From positions 1-64,000 of the forward strand of contig NZ_LR698973.1 of assembly GCF_902381825.1 (NCBI RefSeq): a stretch of DNA of 64,000 bases. The letters run 5' to 3'. This document shows positions 53,833-63,145 of this stretch, one piece after another. Source of the DNA: Pseudocoprococcus catus. GTDB taxonomy: Bacteria > Bacillota > Clostridia > Lachnospirales > Lachnospiraceae. Made by a program: the position numbers and the translations under genes. The number at the start of each line of letters is the position of its first letter. Positions within the stretch are counted from its first letter, which is position 1. Under the pieces are notes generated by a model that was not told where the DNA came from, did no database searches, and saw nothing but the letters and a program-made list of their open reading frames with translations.

Positions 53833-56682
53833 ATGTCAGAATTGACACAGAAGGATTATATAGATATAAAGGGTGCCAGAGAACATAACTTAAAAGGCAT
53901 TGATGTGAAGATACCGCGCAATAAGATGGTGGTATTGACTGGACTCAGTGGGTCAGGCAAGTCTTCATTGGCTTTTGATACGATTTATGCGGAAGGACAG
54001 CGAAGATATATGGAGTCGTTGTCTTCCTATGCGAGACAGTTCCTTGGGCAGATGGAGAAGCCAAACGTTGAGAGTATTTCGGGACTATCCCCAGCTATTT
54101 CTATTGATCAGAAGTCTACCAATCGAAATCCACGTTCAACGGTGGGAACGGTGACGGAGATTTATGATTATTATCGACTGTTATATGCCAGAATCGGTAC
54201 GCCCCATTGTCCGAAGTGCGGCAAAGAGATTAAGAAGCAGACGGTCGACCAGATGGTAGATGCAGTTATGGCTCTGCCGGAGAGAACAAAGCTCCAGCTG
54301 CTGGCACCGGTTGTCCGGGGACGTAAAGGCGAGCATGTGAAGATTTTTGATCAGGCAAGGAAGAGTGGGTATGTGCGTGTGATGGTGGATGGCCATCAGT
54401 ATGAATTGTCGGAAGAGATTAAGCTTGAGAAGAATAAGAAGCACAATATTTCCATCGTTGTAGACCGACTGATGGTGCGGGAAGGTATCGAGAAGCGTTT
54501 GACAGATTCTCTCGAGATAACACTGAAACTGGCCGAGGGACTGGCAGTTGTGGATTTACCGGATCAGGAAGAATCTATGACTTTCAGTCAGAGCTTTTCC
54601 TGCCCGGATTGTGGGATCAGTTTTGAGGAGATTGAACCGAGAAGCTTTTCATTTAATAATCCTTTCGGTGCATGTCCGGTGTGTCATGGTCTGGGGTATA
54701 AGATGGAATTTTCACCGGAATTGATGATTCCCGATACTTCATTGAGCATTTCCCAGGGAGCGATTGCGGTTATGGGCTGGCAGTCTGCGGCAGATGCGTC
54801 CAGTTTTACCCACGCCATTCTGACAGCGTTGGCGGAGGCTTATCATTTTGATCTGGATACACCCTTCAGGGATTATCCACAGAAGATTAAAGATGTGATC
54901 CTTCATGGTACCGGTGGACAAGAGGTACGTGTCCATTATCGCGGTCAGCGTGGTGAAGGTGTTTATGATGTGGCATTCGAAGGCCTGATTAAGAATGTGG
55001 AGCGTCGATACAGAGAAACGGGTTCAGAATTGACGAAACAGGAATATGAGAATTTCATGACCATTACCCCGTGTAAAGAGTGTGGCGGCAGGCGTTTGAA
55101 GAAAGAATCTCTGGCGGTGACAATCGGTGGCAAGAATATCAGTGAACTGACAGAGATGTCCATTACCGATCTGAATGCTTTTATGGAACAGTTGGAATTG
55201 ACGAAACAGCAGCATTTGATCGGTGATCAGGTCATTAAGGAAATCAGGGCAAGGCTTGGTTTTTTGATTGATGTTGGTTTGGATTATCTGATGCTTTCAA
55301 GAGCAACAGCGACACTGTCCGGAGGAGAGGCACAGCGTATTCGACTGGCAACACAGATAGGATCTGGGCTTGTTGGGGTGGCCTACATTCTGGATGAACC
55401 AAGCATCGGCCTGCATCAGAGAGATAATGACAAGCTGCTGAAGACCCTGAAGAATCTGAGAGATTTAGGTAATACGCTGATCGTCGTTGAGCATGATGAA
55501 GATACGATGCTGGAAGCGGACTGGATTGTGGATATTGGTCCGGGAGCCGGTGAGCATGGCGGATATCTTGTTGCAGAAGGTACAGCACAGGATATTATGA
55601 AATGCGAGAAGTCTGTGACGGGCGCTTATTTAAGCGGCCGTATTCGAATTCCGGTGCCATCGCAGAGACGACAGCCAACTGGATTTTTGCATATTATCGG
55701 TGCAGCAGAGAATAATCTGAAGCATATTAATGTAGATATTCCATTGGGCGTGATGACTTGTGTGACAGGTGTATCCGGTTCGGGCAAGAGTTCCATAGTA
55801 AATGAAATCCTTTACAAGCGTCTGGCGAGAGATCTGAATCATGCGCGAACCATTCATCCGGGCAAGCATGATGATATTCTGGGGCTGGAGCAGCTGGACA
55901 AGGTGATCAATATTGATCAGTCCCCGATCGGACGTACACCGCGTTCTAATCCGGCAACTTATACCGGCGTGTTTGATTTGATCCGTGATTTATTTGCGTC
56001 ATCTGTAGATGCCAAAGAGCGAGGTTACAAGAAAGGACGTTTCAGCTTTAATGTGAAGGGTGGACGGTGTGAAGCCTGTGCTGGTGACGGTATTATCAAG
56101 ATTGAGATGCATTTCCTGGCGGATATTTATGTACCGTGCGAGGTTTGCCATGGCAAGCGCTATAACAGGGAAACGCTGGAAGTGAAGTATAAAGGAAAGA
56201 ATATTTATGAAGTGTTGGATATGACCGTTGAAGAAGCCGTGAAGTTCTTTGAAAATGTACCGTCTATTCGAAGAAAACTGGAAACGCTGAATGATGTGGG
56301 ACTTTCTTATATCAAACTGGGACAGCCATCCACCACATTATCCGGTGGTGAAGCACAGCGCATTAAACTGGCAACAGAGCTCAGCAAACGCAGCACAGGA
56401 CGTACTATTTACATTCTGGATGAGCCGACAACGGGCCTGCATTTTGCAGATGTCCATAAACTGACAGAAATCCTCCGCAGATTGGCGGAAGGCGGCAACA
56501 CCGTCGTGGTCATTGAGCACAATCTGGATGTCATCAAGACAGCAGATTATATTATCGATGTCGGTCCTGAGGGCGGTGCAAGAGGTGGAACAATCGTTGC
56601 TTGCGGCACACCGGAAGAAATCGCTGAGAATCCGAACTCCTATACAGGCATTTACGTCAGGAAATTCTTGCAGCAGGATTAA
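53833..56682 (+). CDS. uvrA: Excinuclease ABC subunit A
   Basis: 949-aa damage-recognition ATPase of nucleotide excision repair. There are two ABC modules: the first Walker [21 protein letters not shown] at about residue 30 and signature [15 protein letters not shown]; the second Walker [16 protein letters not shown] at about 640 and signature [15 protein letters not shown]. Zinc modules are seen at CPDCGISF with CPVCHG, and CEACAGDG with CEVCHG. The start is the ATG 53833 behind GAAAGGA, 15 bp after uvrB. An earlier TTG at 53815 overlaps uvrB by four bases. A terminator follows. Confidence 0.97.
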   Translation: MSELTQKDYIDIKGAREHNLKGIDVKIPRNKMVVLTGLSGSGKSSLAFDTIYAEGQRRYMESLSSYARQFLGQMEKPNVESISGLSPAISIDQKSTNRNPRSTVGTVTEIYDYYRLLYARIGTPHCPKCGKEIKKQTVDQMVDAVMALPERTKLQLLAPVVRGRKGEHVKIFDQARKSGYVRVMVDGHQYELSEEIKLEKNKKHNISIVVDRLMVREGIEKRLTDSLEITLKLAEGLAVVDLPDQEESMTFSQSFSCPDCGISFEEIEPRSFSFNNPFGACPVCHGLGYKMEFSPELMIPDTSLSISQGAIAVMGWQSAADASSFTHAILTALAEAYHFDLDTPFRDYPQKIKDVILHGTGGQEVRVHYRGQRGEGVYDVAFEGLIKNVERRYRETGSELTKQEYENFMTITPCKECGGRRLKKESLAVTIGGKNISELTEMSITDLNAFMEQLELTKQQHLIGDQVIKEIRARLGFLIDVGLDYLMLSRATATLSGGEAQRIRLATQIGSGLVGVAYILDEPSIGLHQRDNDKLLKTLKNLRDLGNTLIVVEHDEDTMLEADWIVDIGPGAGEHGGYLVAEGTAQDIMKCEKSVTGAYLSGRIRIPVPSQRRQPTGFLHIIGAAENNLKHINVDIPLGVMTCVTGVSGSGKSSIVNEILYKRLARDLNHARTIHPGKHDDILGLEQLDKVINIDQSPIGRTPRSNPATYTGVFDLIRDLFASSVDAKERGYKKGRFSFNVKGGRCEACAGDGIIKIEMHFLADIYVPCEVCHGKRYNRETLEVKYKGKNIYEVLDMTVEEAVKFFENVPSIRRKLETLNDVGLSYIKLGQPSTTLSGGEAQRIKLATELSKRSTGRTIYILDEPTTGLHFADVHKLTEILRRLAEGGNTVVVIEHNLDVIKTADYIIDVGPEGGARGGTIVACGTPEEIAENPNSYTGIYVRKFLQQD

Positions 56683-56776
56683 GATTTTGAAAGGATGTAT
56701 GCTGAGAATCAATAGTCATAAGAACGAATGATAAGCATAATGAGTCATTCAAAATACAAGCGTGCGGATAAAAACT

Positions 56777-56832
56777 TTAATAAGGGAATCAAAAGCTGCC
56801 CGTGAGGCAGAACACCTTTTGATTCCCTTTAT
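56777..56832. terminator. Bidirectional intrinsic terminator
   Basis: AAGGGAATCAAAAG and CTTTTGATTCCCTT enclose a CTGCC/GGCAG inner hairpin, with A/T-rich flanks, between convergent uvrA and the SNF2 gene. Confidence 0.9.
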
Positions 56833-56870
56833 AGATAACCTCAGGCCACACGCTGTATGTGCTTGAATAA

Positions 56871-59800
56871 CTACTGGAGAATCTGCAGCAGTTCCTCTTT
56901 TGTCAGCTGGCTGGCAGTGACGCCTTCTTCTGAAAGTATCTGATCTGACAGAGCCTTTTTGTTTTCCTGCAGTTCCAGAATCTTTTCTTCAATGGTATGT
57001 CGGGCAATCAGCTTGTAGACAGTGACTGTATGTGTTTGACCGATACGGTGTGCCCGATCTGTTGCCTGATTTTGGGCGGCTGCGTTCCACCATGGGTCAT
57101 AGTGGATGACGATATCTGCTCCGGTGAGATTGAGACCTGTTCCGCCTGCTTTTAGAGAAATCAGGAAAACAGGTATCGCATTTTCATTAAAGGCATTGAC
57201 CAGACGCGTACGTTGTTCACTTTTGGTACTTCCGTCAAGCCGGTAGTAGAGAATATGTTCCAGTTTTAGGCGGTGTTCAATAATGTCCAACATAGAAGTA
57301 AACTGTGAGAACAGGAGGATTTTGTGCCCGCCTGCTCTGGCGTTCTGAATCAATTGAATGCAGGTATCCAGTTTAGCAGAGCCACCATGATAATTCTTGT
57401 AGATTAGAGCGGGATCACAACAAAGCTGTCTAAGCTTTGTCAGTTCAGCAAGAATTTGAATCTTACTTGCTTTGAACATGCTGTCATTTTGACTTTCTAG
57501 CTCTTTTTGAAGTTGGACGGCATTTGCAACGTAGAGTTTTTGCTGTTCCTCTGTCATCTGAGCATAGACAGCATGTTCCAGTTTATCCGGCAGTTCCTTT
57601 AAGACATCTGTTTTCAGACGACGCATAATAAAAGGTCGCACAAGCTGCTGGAGTCGTGTGGTTGCAATCGGGTCTTTACTTTCCACAATTGGCTGTTCCA
57701 GTTCAGAACGAAAATGCGCATATGGATATAAATAACCGGGCATCAGATATTCAAAAATACTCCATAATTCACTGAGGCGGTTCTCAATCGGTGTACCCGT
57801 CAGCGCGAAGCGGGTCACAGAATGAATGCTGCACACAGAGCGGGCGGCTTGCGTCCGATGATTTTTGATGTATTGTGCTTCATCAATAATCTGGTACTGG
57901 AAATGGAGTGCGTCATAATATGTGATATCACGTTTTAACATATCATATGAAGTGATAAGCACGTCATAATCTGCAGCGTGTGTCAATAAGTCCTGTCGTT
58001 CCTGAGCGGTACCGGTGATCAGAAGCGTCTTTAAAGCAGGCGCAAAATGTTCGATTTCGCTATCCCAGTTGTAGACCAGGGAAGAAGGGCAGATGATCAG
58101 GCTGACAGGATGACCGCCGTCTGTTCTTTCGGCAGCTGTCAATCGGGTATGCTCCAGGAGTGTTATTATCTGTAAAGTTTTACCGAGTCCCATATCATCA
58201 GCGAGAATACCGCCAAAACCGAGATGCGCAATGGTACAAAGCCAGCGATAGCCGGTTTTCTGATAGTCACGCAGAATGGGTTTCATGGCATCAGGAACTT
58301 CATAATCGCTGTCAGCCACAGATTTCATATCACGAATCAGCGATTTAAAATAACGGTCTCTATGGGACTGCATATCACTGTTGTGGCTGGTAAGAACGGC
58401 ATCAATATAGGAAGCACGATACAAAGGCACCGTCATTTGACCATTGGCGATGTCTTTTTCTGATAGCCGGAGACCATCTGCCAATTCAGAGAGGACACTT
58501 AGCGAATTGTTTTCAAGTTTAAGAAATTCACCGGATTTCAGTTTATAATATTTCTGTCTGCGTCTATAACTATTTAAAATTCCAGCCAGTTCATCGTAAG
58601 GCAGATGATCAGAGCGGATATCCAGTGTTAAAAGTCCATGAGAGACAGAAACCCCAACAGCTGCTTTTGGCGCAGATAAAATGCGGACGCGTTTCATATT
58701 AGAGGATATGAATACCTCTGCTAATTCATAAAAATGTGGCAGGCCCTGTTCCAGAAAAAGAAAAGATGCTGTATCGTCATGATCAATGATAAAATCGCCA
58801 TCAACCTCTGGTGCTTTTTCATCTTCCGAAGCCATCACAGGATGAAAATAGCTTTGTATGGCAGTAAGGACTTTGTTTTCCATTGTGGCATCGCGGAAGC
58901 CGTCCTCAGGAGAAATGGGTGTTGCCAGGGAAAAAGTCTCCTCATTATACTGTGCATAAGCAGAACAGCTAAAAATTTGATCAGAAGGATGATCCAGATA
59001 GATGCTGAAATGTGCTTCAGGTGGCTCGTACCCGGATAGGTCAATCCCATTGGTCTGAAAATCAGTATGCGCCTGCAGGCGTTTGAGAACACTGCCATAA
59101 AATGGACGCAATTGCTTTTCAGAAAGGATCATTTCTTGTGTCTTTTGACGATTCAATTCAGTCAGATAAGGCTGCATATCTTTTCTAAAATTTTCCGAAC
59201 AACGATAGAGAGTTTTATCTTTTAAAATCCAAAATGTAGAAGCGCCAGATAGTATAAGACAATTGTCGATAGTCAGTTTGTATGTGCTGTTATCCTCGGA
59301 TTTAAGCGATAACGTGAGTAATGGATCACAATCAAGGACACGAATCGTCTGGGTTTGATCGGCCAACCGGAATTGTAAAGTGCGACCGAGCATCAGATTC
59401 AGAAAAGTGTCAATGGCTGTTGGTGATAATGGCAGTTCGCGCAAGGGTTTGATCGTCTGAAAACGATAAGTGCTGTCCTGAACATAGCGAAAGTGATATT
59501 CGTATTCTTCAATACGCTGCATAATGAAAGAAAGAAGCTTGCGGCTTTCAGGGGTGAAAGCTTCGGGTTCATGGAAGAACTTTAAATTTTTGCCATATTG
59601 AAATAACTCATGCTCGCGGACAAGACGGGCAAATTCGAGGAGATCTTTGATGACATATTTCTTATGGGTACCAACTTTGAAATCCACAGAGAGTTTTTTA
59701 TATTGCTTGTGAAGAATTGGTTCCAGTTCAATCTGTCCTTTGACATCTGAAGATTCAGCGGTGTAATGAATGCCGGAAGATTGTTGAATATATGTCTCAA

Positions 59801-60161
59801 TTAAATTTTGGCTGATGCGGTTCTGATTTTTAGCTGGAAAACTTGCCTGAATGTGACGTCTCGAAATATATTTGAGAAGGATAGCAACACAATGGCAGCA
59901 TATTCCCTGAGCTTGATAAAAATCAGGGCAGGAACATAAACTGCCAATAATCTGGCTTTCCTCTTCGTCAATGGAGACTTGGGTTTCATGCTCTGTTCCG
60001 TCGGCATCAAGGACTGTAGCAGTAATCATTGGTGTATGGGTTAATGTATTGATATCTGTCTCAAAATTCCTAATTCGCTTATCTATCAGAAAGATATCCT
60101 GGCCTTTTCGGTAATCGGCATCGGAAGCGGCTTTGATAACAGTCATTCGCGTAATTGCCAT
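56871..60161 (-). CDS. SNF2-family helicase with SWIM zinc finger
   Basis: 1096-aa ATP-dependent DNA translocase. The SWIM zinc finger is near residues 74-92 (CSCPDFYQAQGICCHCVAIL). A long SNF2-associated middle region follows. The helicase core starts at about 640: motif I ILADDMGLGKTLQIITLL, motif II IIDEAQYIKNH, motif III FALTGTPIENRLSELWSIFE, and C-terminal KILLFSQFTSMLDIIE, SLKAGGTGLNLTGAD and AQNQATDRAHRIGQTHTV. This is the usual build of the large Firmicutes SWIM/SNF2 proteins. The cellular role is not established; DNA repair or transcription recycling is possible. RBS AAAGGAG. Confidence 0.92.
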   Translation of the reverse strand: MAITRMTVIKAASDADYRKGQDIFLIDKRIRNFETDINTLTHTPMITATVLDADGTEHETQVSIDEEESQIIGSLCSCPDFYQAQGICCHCVAILLKYISRRHIQASFPAKNQNRISQNLIETYIQQSSGIHYTAESSDVKGQIELEPILHKQYKKLSVDFKVGTHKKYVIKDLLEFARLVREHELFQYGKNLKFFHEPEAFTPESRKLLSFIMQRIEEYEYHFRYVQDSTYRFQTIKPLRELPLSPTAIDTFLNLMLGRTLQFRLADQTQTIRVLDCDPLLTLSLKSEDNSTYKLTIDNCLILSGASTFWILKDKTLYRCSENFRKDMQPYLTELNRQKTQEMILSEKQLRPFYGSVLKRLQAHTDFQTNGIDLSGYEPPEAHFSIYLDHPSDQIFSCSAYAQYNEETFSLATPISPEDGFRDATMENKVLTAIQSYFHPVMASEDEKAPEVDGDFIIDHDDTASFLFLEQGLPHFYELAEVFISSNMKRVRILSAPKAAVGVSVSHGLLTLDIRSDHLPYDELAGILNSYRRRQKYYKLKSGEFLKLENNSLSVLSELADGLRLSEKDIANGQMTVPLYRASYIDAVLTSHNSDMQSHRDRYFKSLIRDMKSVADSDYEVPDAMKPILRDYQKTGYRWLCTIAHLGFGGILADDMGLGKTLQIITLLEHTRLTAAERTDGGHPVSLIICPSSLVYNWDSEIEHFAPALKTLLITGTAQERQDLLTHAADYDVLITSYDMLKRDITYYDALHFQYQIIDEAQYIKNHRTQAARSVCSIHSVTRFALTGTPIENRLSELWSIFEYLMPGYLYPYAHFRSELEQPIVESKDPIATTRLQQLVRPFIMRRLKTDVLKELPDKLEHAVYAQMTEEQQKLYVANAVQLQKELESQNDSMFKASKIQILAELTKLRQLCCDPALIYKNYHGGSAKLDTCIQLIQNARAGGHKILLFSQFTSMLDIIEHRLKLEHILYYRLDGSTKSEQRTRLVNAFNENAIPVFLISLKAGGTGLNLTGADIVIHYDPWWNAAAQNQATDRAHRIGQTHTVTVYKLIARHTIEEKILELQENKKALSDQILSEEGVTASQLTKEELLQILQ

Positions 60162-60347
60162 GGAAAATCTCCTTTCAACGGGTCATTCATTGGATTCAAA
60201 TCGTAAACTTCATTATAGCATATTTAAGGAAAAATGTCTGTGGTTTGCAATAATTGGAAAATAAAATACTCAGTTGTGCATTAGGCACATTTCAGTTAAG
60301 CGGAATTAGGTTGATTTCACATTAATTGTCAAAGAAATAACATTTAA

Positions 60348-60376
60348 TTGAAAAGAAAAGCAACCATTGGTATGAT
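60348..60376 (+). promoter_or_regulatory. Promoter of the truncated glycyl-radical gene
   Basis: TTGAAA (60348-60353), a 17-bp spacer and TATGAT (60371-60376), with a GGGAGG ribosome site at about 60396. The signals are intact although the genes after it are broken. The 247-bp gap from 60162 shows nothing else. Confidence 0.65.
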
Positions 60377-60408
60377 GCAATTAGATTACAGAACAGGGAG
60401 GTTAATCA

Positions 60409-60759
60409 ATGAACGAACGTGTTAAGCGAATGAAAGAAAGTCTTCGCATTAGTAAGTATCCGCTGTGTGTGGAATTTTTCAGATTGGCAAATGAGTCACT
60501 TGAACAGACAGGTGGAGAGCCAATGCTGCTTAGAAGATCTAAATTGCATGCACACATTCTGGATAATTGTACAATTTTTATTGAAGATGACGATCTTTTA
60601 TGCGGTTCCGGCGCATCTAAGCCCTTCGGACTTGAAATGAGTTATGAATATGGGGTATGGACAAAGGATGAAGTAGAATCTCTTAAGAGTGAAATTTATA
60701 CAATTACACCTGAAGATGAAGAAGAATTGTATGAGGAGAGGTGTAATCATGGCATGTAA
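60409..60759 (+). pseudogene. Glycyl-radical enzyme, N-terminal fragment
   Basis: 116 codons matching the N-terminus of pyruvate-formate-lyase-like glycyl-radical enzymes: NERVKRMKESLRISKYPLC, LLRRSKLHAHILDNCTIFIE, GSGASKPFGLEMSYEYGVW and WTKDEVESLKSEIYTI. Family members are about 800 residues and carry the active Cys and radical Gly far downstream; both are absent. The frame ends ERCNHGM inside the ribosome site and start of the next gene, which looks like a deletion joining two genes. No activase gene is in the window. Confidence 0.75.
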
Positions 60760-61204
60760 AGGACCATTAACAGGTTATAAAGTTTTGGATATGACGCAAT
60801 TCGAATCCGGTACAGTTTGTACAGAGACACTGGCATGGCTGGGGGCAGAAGTATTAAAGGTGGAAAGACCGGTTAAAGGTGAACTTGGCCGTTATTCTCA
60901 GGCGAATCCGGTTGTAGATAGCTATGGATTTGTTGTAATGAATATGAATAAGAAATCCATTACATGTAATGCAAAAACACCAGAAGGCCTTCAGCTGTTA
61001 AAAGATTTAACAGCGAAATGTGATGTCATTGTTGAAAATATGGGACCAGGTTCCATGGATAAATTAGGACTGACATATGAAGCGTGTAAGGCCATTAATC
61101 CACAGATTATCTATGCCAGCCTGAAAGGATTTGCACAGGACGGTCCACATATGGTGGTGATTGCTCGGGGGATTTATACAAGGATGCTTATTTCATCTTT
61201 TTAG
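60749..61204 (+). pseudogene. CaiB/BaiF-type CoA-transferase, truncated
   Basis: 151 codons starting at the ATG behind GGAGAGGTG. Residues 1-135 match the start of family III CoA-transferases: LTGYKVLDMTQFESGTVCTE, WLGAEVLKVERPVKGELGRY, MNKKSITCNAKTPEGLQLL, CDVIVENMGPGSMDKLG and IIYASLKGFAQDGP. Then the sequence loses family likeness (HMVVIARGIYTRMLISSF) and stops inside the 3' end of the opposite-strand gene. Normal members have about 400 residues. It probably belonged to the same pathway as the glycyl-radical enzyme fragment. Confidence 0.75.
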
Positions 61205-62477
61205 CAGTCTGAATGATGACATCCAGGACATAATCATATCCAAGGGATGTATCCAGTGAAAGATGATAGTTGGCAGAAGCACCCCAGATCTGACGGGTGT
61301 AGTAATGGTAATTGTCTGCCCTGCGGCGTTCCTCTCGGAGAATCAGTTGCTTGGCATCTTTTTCGGTTAAATTCTTTTTGCCCATGACACGCTTGATTCG
61401 GTTCTTTAATGGTGCATGCAGGAAGATGTTCAGGCAGTCAGTGCGGTCTTTCAAAATCTGGTCTGCGCATCGGCCGACAATGACGCAATGGCCTTTTTCG
61501 GCAATCTCCTTGATAACTTTGGACTGGGCATCAAAGATTTTATCTTTTGGTGACTCCGTTTCAGGGAAGGTGTACATATGGTTGACCAAGTCGTAGATCA
61601 GACTGTTAGTCAGAGATTCCTGATGTTCGCCCACATAATTGGAGGAGTATCCGGTTGTTCCGGCTGTCATTTCAATGATTTCCTTATCGTAAAAAGCATA
61701 ACCAAGTTTGTCAGCCAGAATCTGTCCAAGTTCGCTGCCACCGCTGCCATACTGTCTGCCAATGGTAATGACAGAGACATAATCAGAATTGTTGGAAGCA
61801 GGTGTGGTCTGATCGACCTTTCCTTCGGATGTCTTGTAATCTTCCGGGAATAACATTGGTTTTACGAAAGCAAGCAGACGTCCAAATTGTCTGGCAAGAA
61901 AACCAACTAAAAGGGCTGCAATGACGGTACCTTCACGGACACCATCCAGCCGGTGCGCCAGAATAAAGGAAAGCGCAGCAGCAATCACGGCCATAGAAAC
62001 ATCAAAACAGACTTTGGTACTGCCGAATTCACGATGCCATGTCTGAACGATGGCGCGTACAAAAGATTCGCCGGGAAGCATTGCCACATCTGCCAGCACT
62101 TCCATATATACACCAAAACCAAGAATCACGCAGCCGATCAGCAGATAAATCAGTTTGGCAATATAGGCAGTCGGGTTGACAAATGAAAAGAGTAACATTG
62201 TCAGGTCGATAAAATAACCAAATAAAATAGAAATTGGAATCTGCAGCAAATGTTCCAGCTTAAAATTCTTACGGAGAATAAATAACTGCAGAATGATCAG
62301 CAGAATACTGAAAATAATTGTAAAATTACCGAGTGTCAGTGGAAAATTCAGACTCAGTACATAAGGAATTGAAGAAATCGGTGAAGTACCGAGGTTCGCT
62401 TTCGTGATCAGACTGACGCCGAGAGAATTGACAAACAGACCAACCAGAAAGATGATGTAGCGCTTTAACTTATTCAT
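61188..62477 (-). CDS. YczE-like membrane protein fused to cytidylate-kinase-like domain
   Basis: 429 aa in two parts. Residues about 1-205 hold some six membrane segments with the YczE/YitT-type start NSLGVSLITKANLGTSPISS and later FGVYMEVLADVAMLPGESFV. After a linker, residues about 230-429 form a P-loop nucleotide kinase of the cytidylate-kinase-like family: VITIGRQYGSGGSELGQIL, then YAFYDKEIIEMTA, CVIVGRCADQILKD and EERRRADNYHYYT. The N-terminal part may be a transporter and the C-terminal part a soluble kinase on the inner face. The substrate is unknown. It overlaps the MarR gene by eight bases, so both come from one regulated promoter. Confidence 0.8.
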   Translation of the reverse strand: MNKLKRYIIFLVGLFVNSLGVSLITKANLGTSPISSIPYVLSLNFPLTLGNFTIIFSILLIILQLFILRKNFKLEHLLQIPISILFGYFIDLTMLLFSFVNPTAYIAKLIYLLIGCVILGFGVYMEVLADVAMLPGESFVRAIVQTWHREFGSTKVCFDVSMAVIAAALSFILAHRLDGVREGTVIAALLVGFLARQFGRLLAFVKPMLFPEDYKTSEGKVDQTTPASNNSDYVSVITIGRQYGSGGSELGQILADKLGYAFYDKEIIEMTAGTTGYSSNYVGEHQESLTNSLIYDLVNHMYTFPETESPKDKIFDAQSKVIKEIAEKGHCVIVGRCADQILKDRTDCLNIFLHAPLKNRIKRVMGKKNLTEKDAKQLILREERRRADNYHYYTRQIWGASANYHLSLDTSLGYDYVLDVIIQTAKKMK

Positions 62478-62910
62478 TTATTGTCTCTCCTTTGTTACTT
62501 AAATTTTCGTATATTTTTGAGAACGTCTGCATAAATGCGTCCTGTTCTTCTTTTGGAATATCTTTAAAGACTTTTTCCTCAATCGTGAGAAAGTTCGCTT
62601 CAACAACGTCTTTTAAGCGAGCCCCTTCTTCTGTCATGAAAATATAAAATGTTCTTCGGTTGCCGTCTAAGATACGACGTTCGATCAGTCCTTTTTCTTC
62701 CATGCGGTTTAAAACTGAGGTGAGAGAACCTGGTTCAATATGACAGGCGGCGGCAATCTCTTTCTGGTTGGCGCCGTTGTGATCCTTGAGATAATCCAGT
62801 ATTTTCGGTTGGCCGAGGGTGAGACCGGATGGCTTCACACGCTCCATAAAATTCTTCTGCACCATGGAATGAATCGCCATGGATAGATAATGAAATGAAT
62901 AGTCGGACAT
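62470..62910 (-). CDS. MarR-family transcription regulator
   Basis: 146-aa winged-helix repressor. DNA-binding core at about residues 30-95: LTLGQPKILDYLKDHNGANQ, KEIAAACHIEPGSLTSVLNR, MEEKGLIERRILDGNRRTFY. The outer helices form the dimer. A perfect 14-bp inverted repeat covers its own -10 region, a strong sign of autorepression relieved by a ligand. It is co-transcribed with the YczE-kinase fusion and divergent from a MATE exporter, which it could also control. RBS AAAGGAG. Confidence 0.92.
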   Translation of the reverse strand: MSDYSFHYLSMAIHSMVQKNFMERVKPSGLTLGQPKILDYLKDHNGANQKEIAAACHIEPGSLTSVLNRMEEKGLIERRILDGNRRTFYIFMTEEGARLKDVVEANFLTIEEKVFKDIPKEEQDAFMQTFSKIYENLSNKGETINE

Positions 62911-62944
62911 GAATCATGACTCCTTTATAAAAAGTTATAAAACA

Positions 62945-62997
62945 AAATGTTATAATTCAAACAATTAGAATTATAACATTTATAGAGCGTATGTCAA
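62945..62997 (-). promoter_or_regulatory. MarR operator and promoter
   Basis: The perfect inverted repeat AAATGTTATAATTC (62945-62958) / GAATTATAACATTT (62968-62981) has a 9-bp centre. Read leftward, -35 TTGACA (62997-62992), a 16-bp spacer and -10 TATAAT (62975-62970), which lies within the right arm. Binding here would block the MarR promoter. Confidence 0.85.
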
Positions 62998-63051
62998 TGG
63001 CTTTTTAGCACTTTGTATACAATTATGAGCATGACTTTTCTGAAAGAGTGC

Positions 63052-63112
63052 TTGTATTTCACATAAGACGGGTCTATAATACGATTGCAGTCCTGAGGTG
63101 GGCTGCTTTTTG
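63052..63112 (+). promoter_or_regulatory. MATE promoter with hairpin at transcript start
   Basis: TTGTAT (63052-63057), a 17-bp spacer and TATAAT (63075-63080). GCAGTCC (63087-63093) and GGGCTGC (63100-63106) then form a hairpin followed by six T residues, starting at about the first transcribed base. This may attenuate the transporter gene. Confidence 0.6.
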
Positions 63113-63145
63113 TACGTTTTAAAGCTGAAAAAGGAGTGTGAATCA

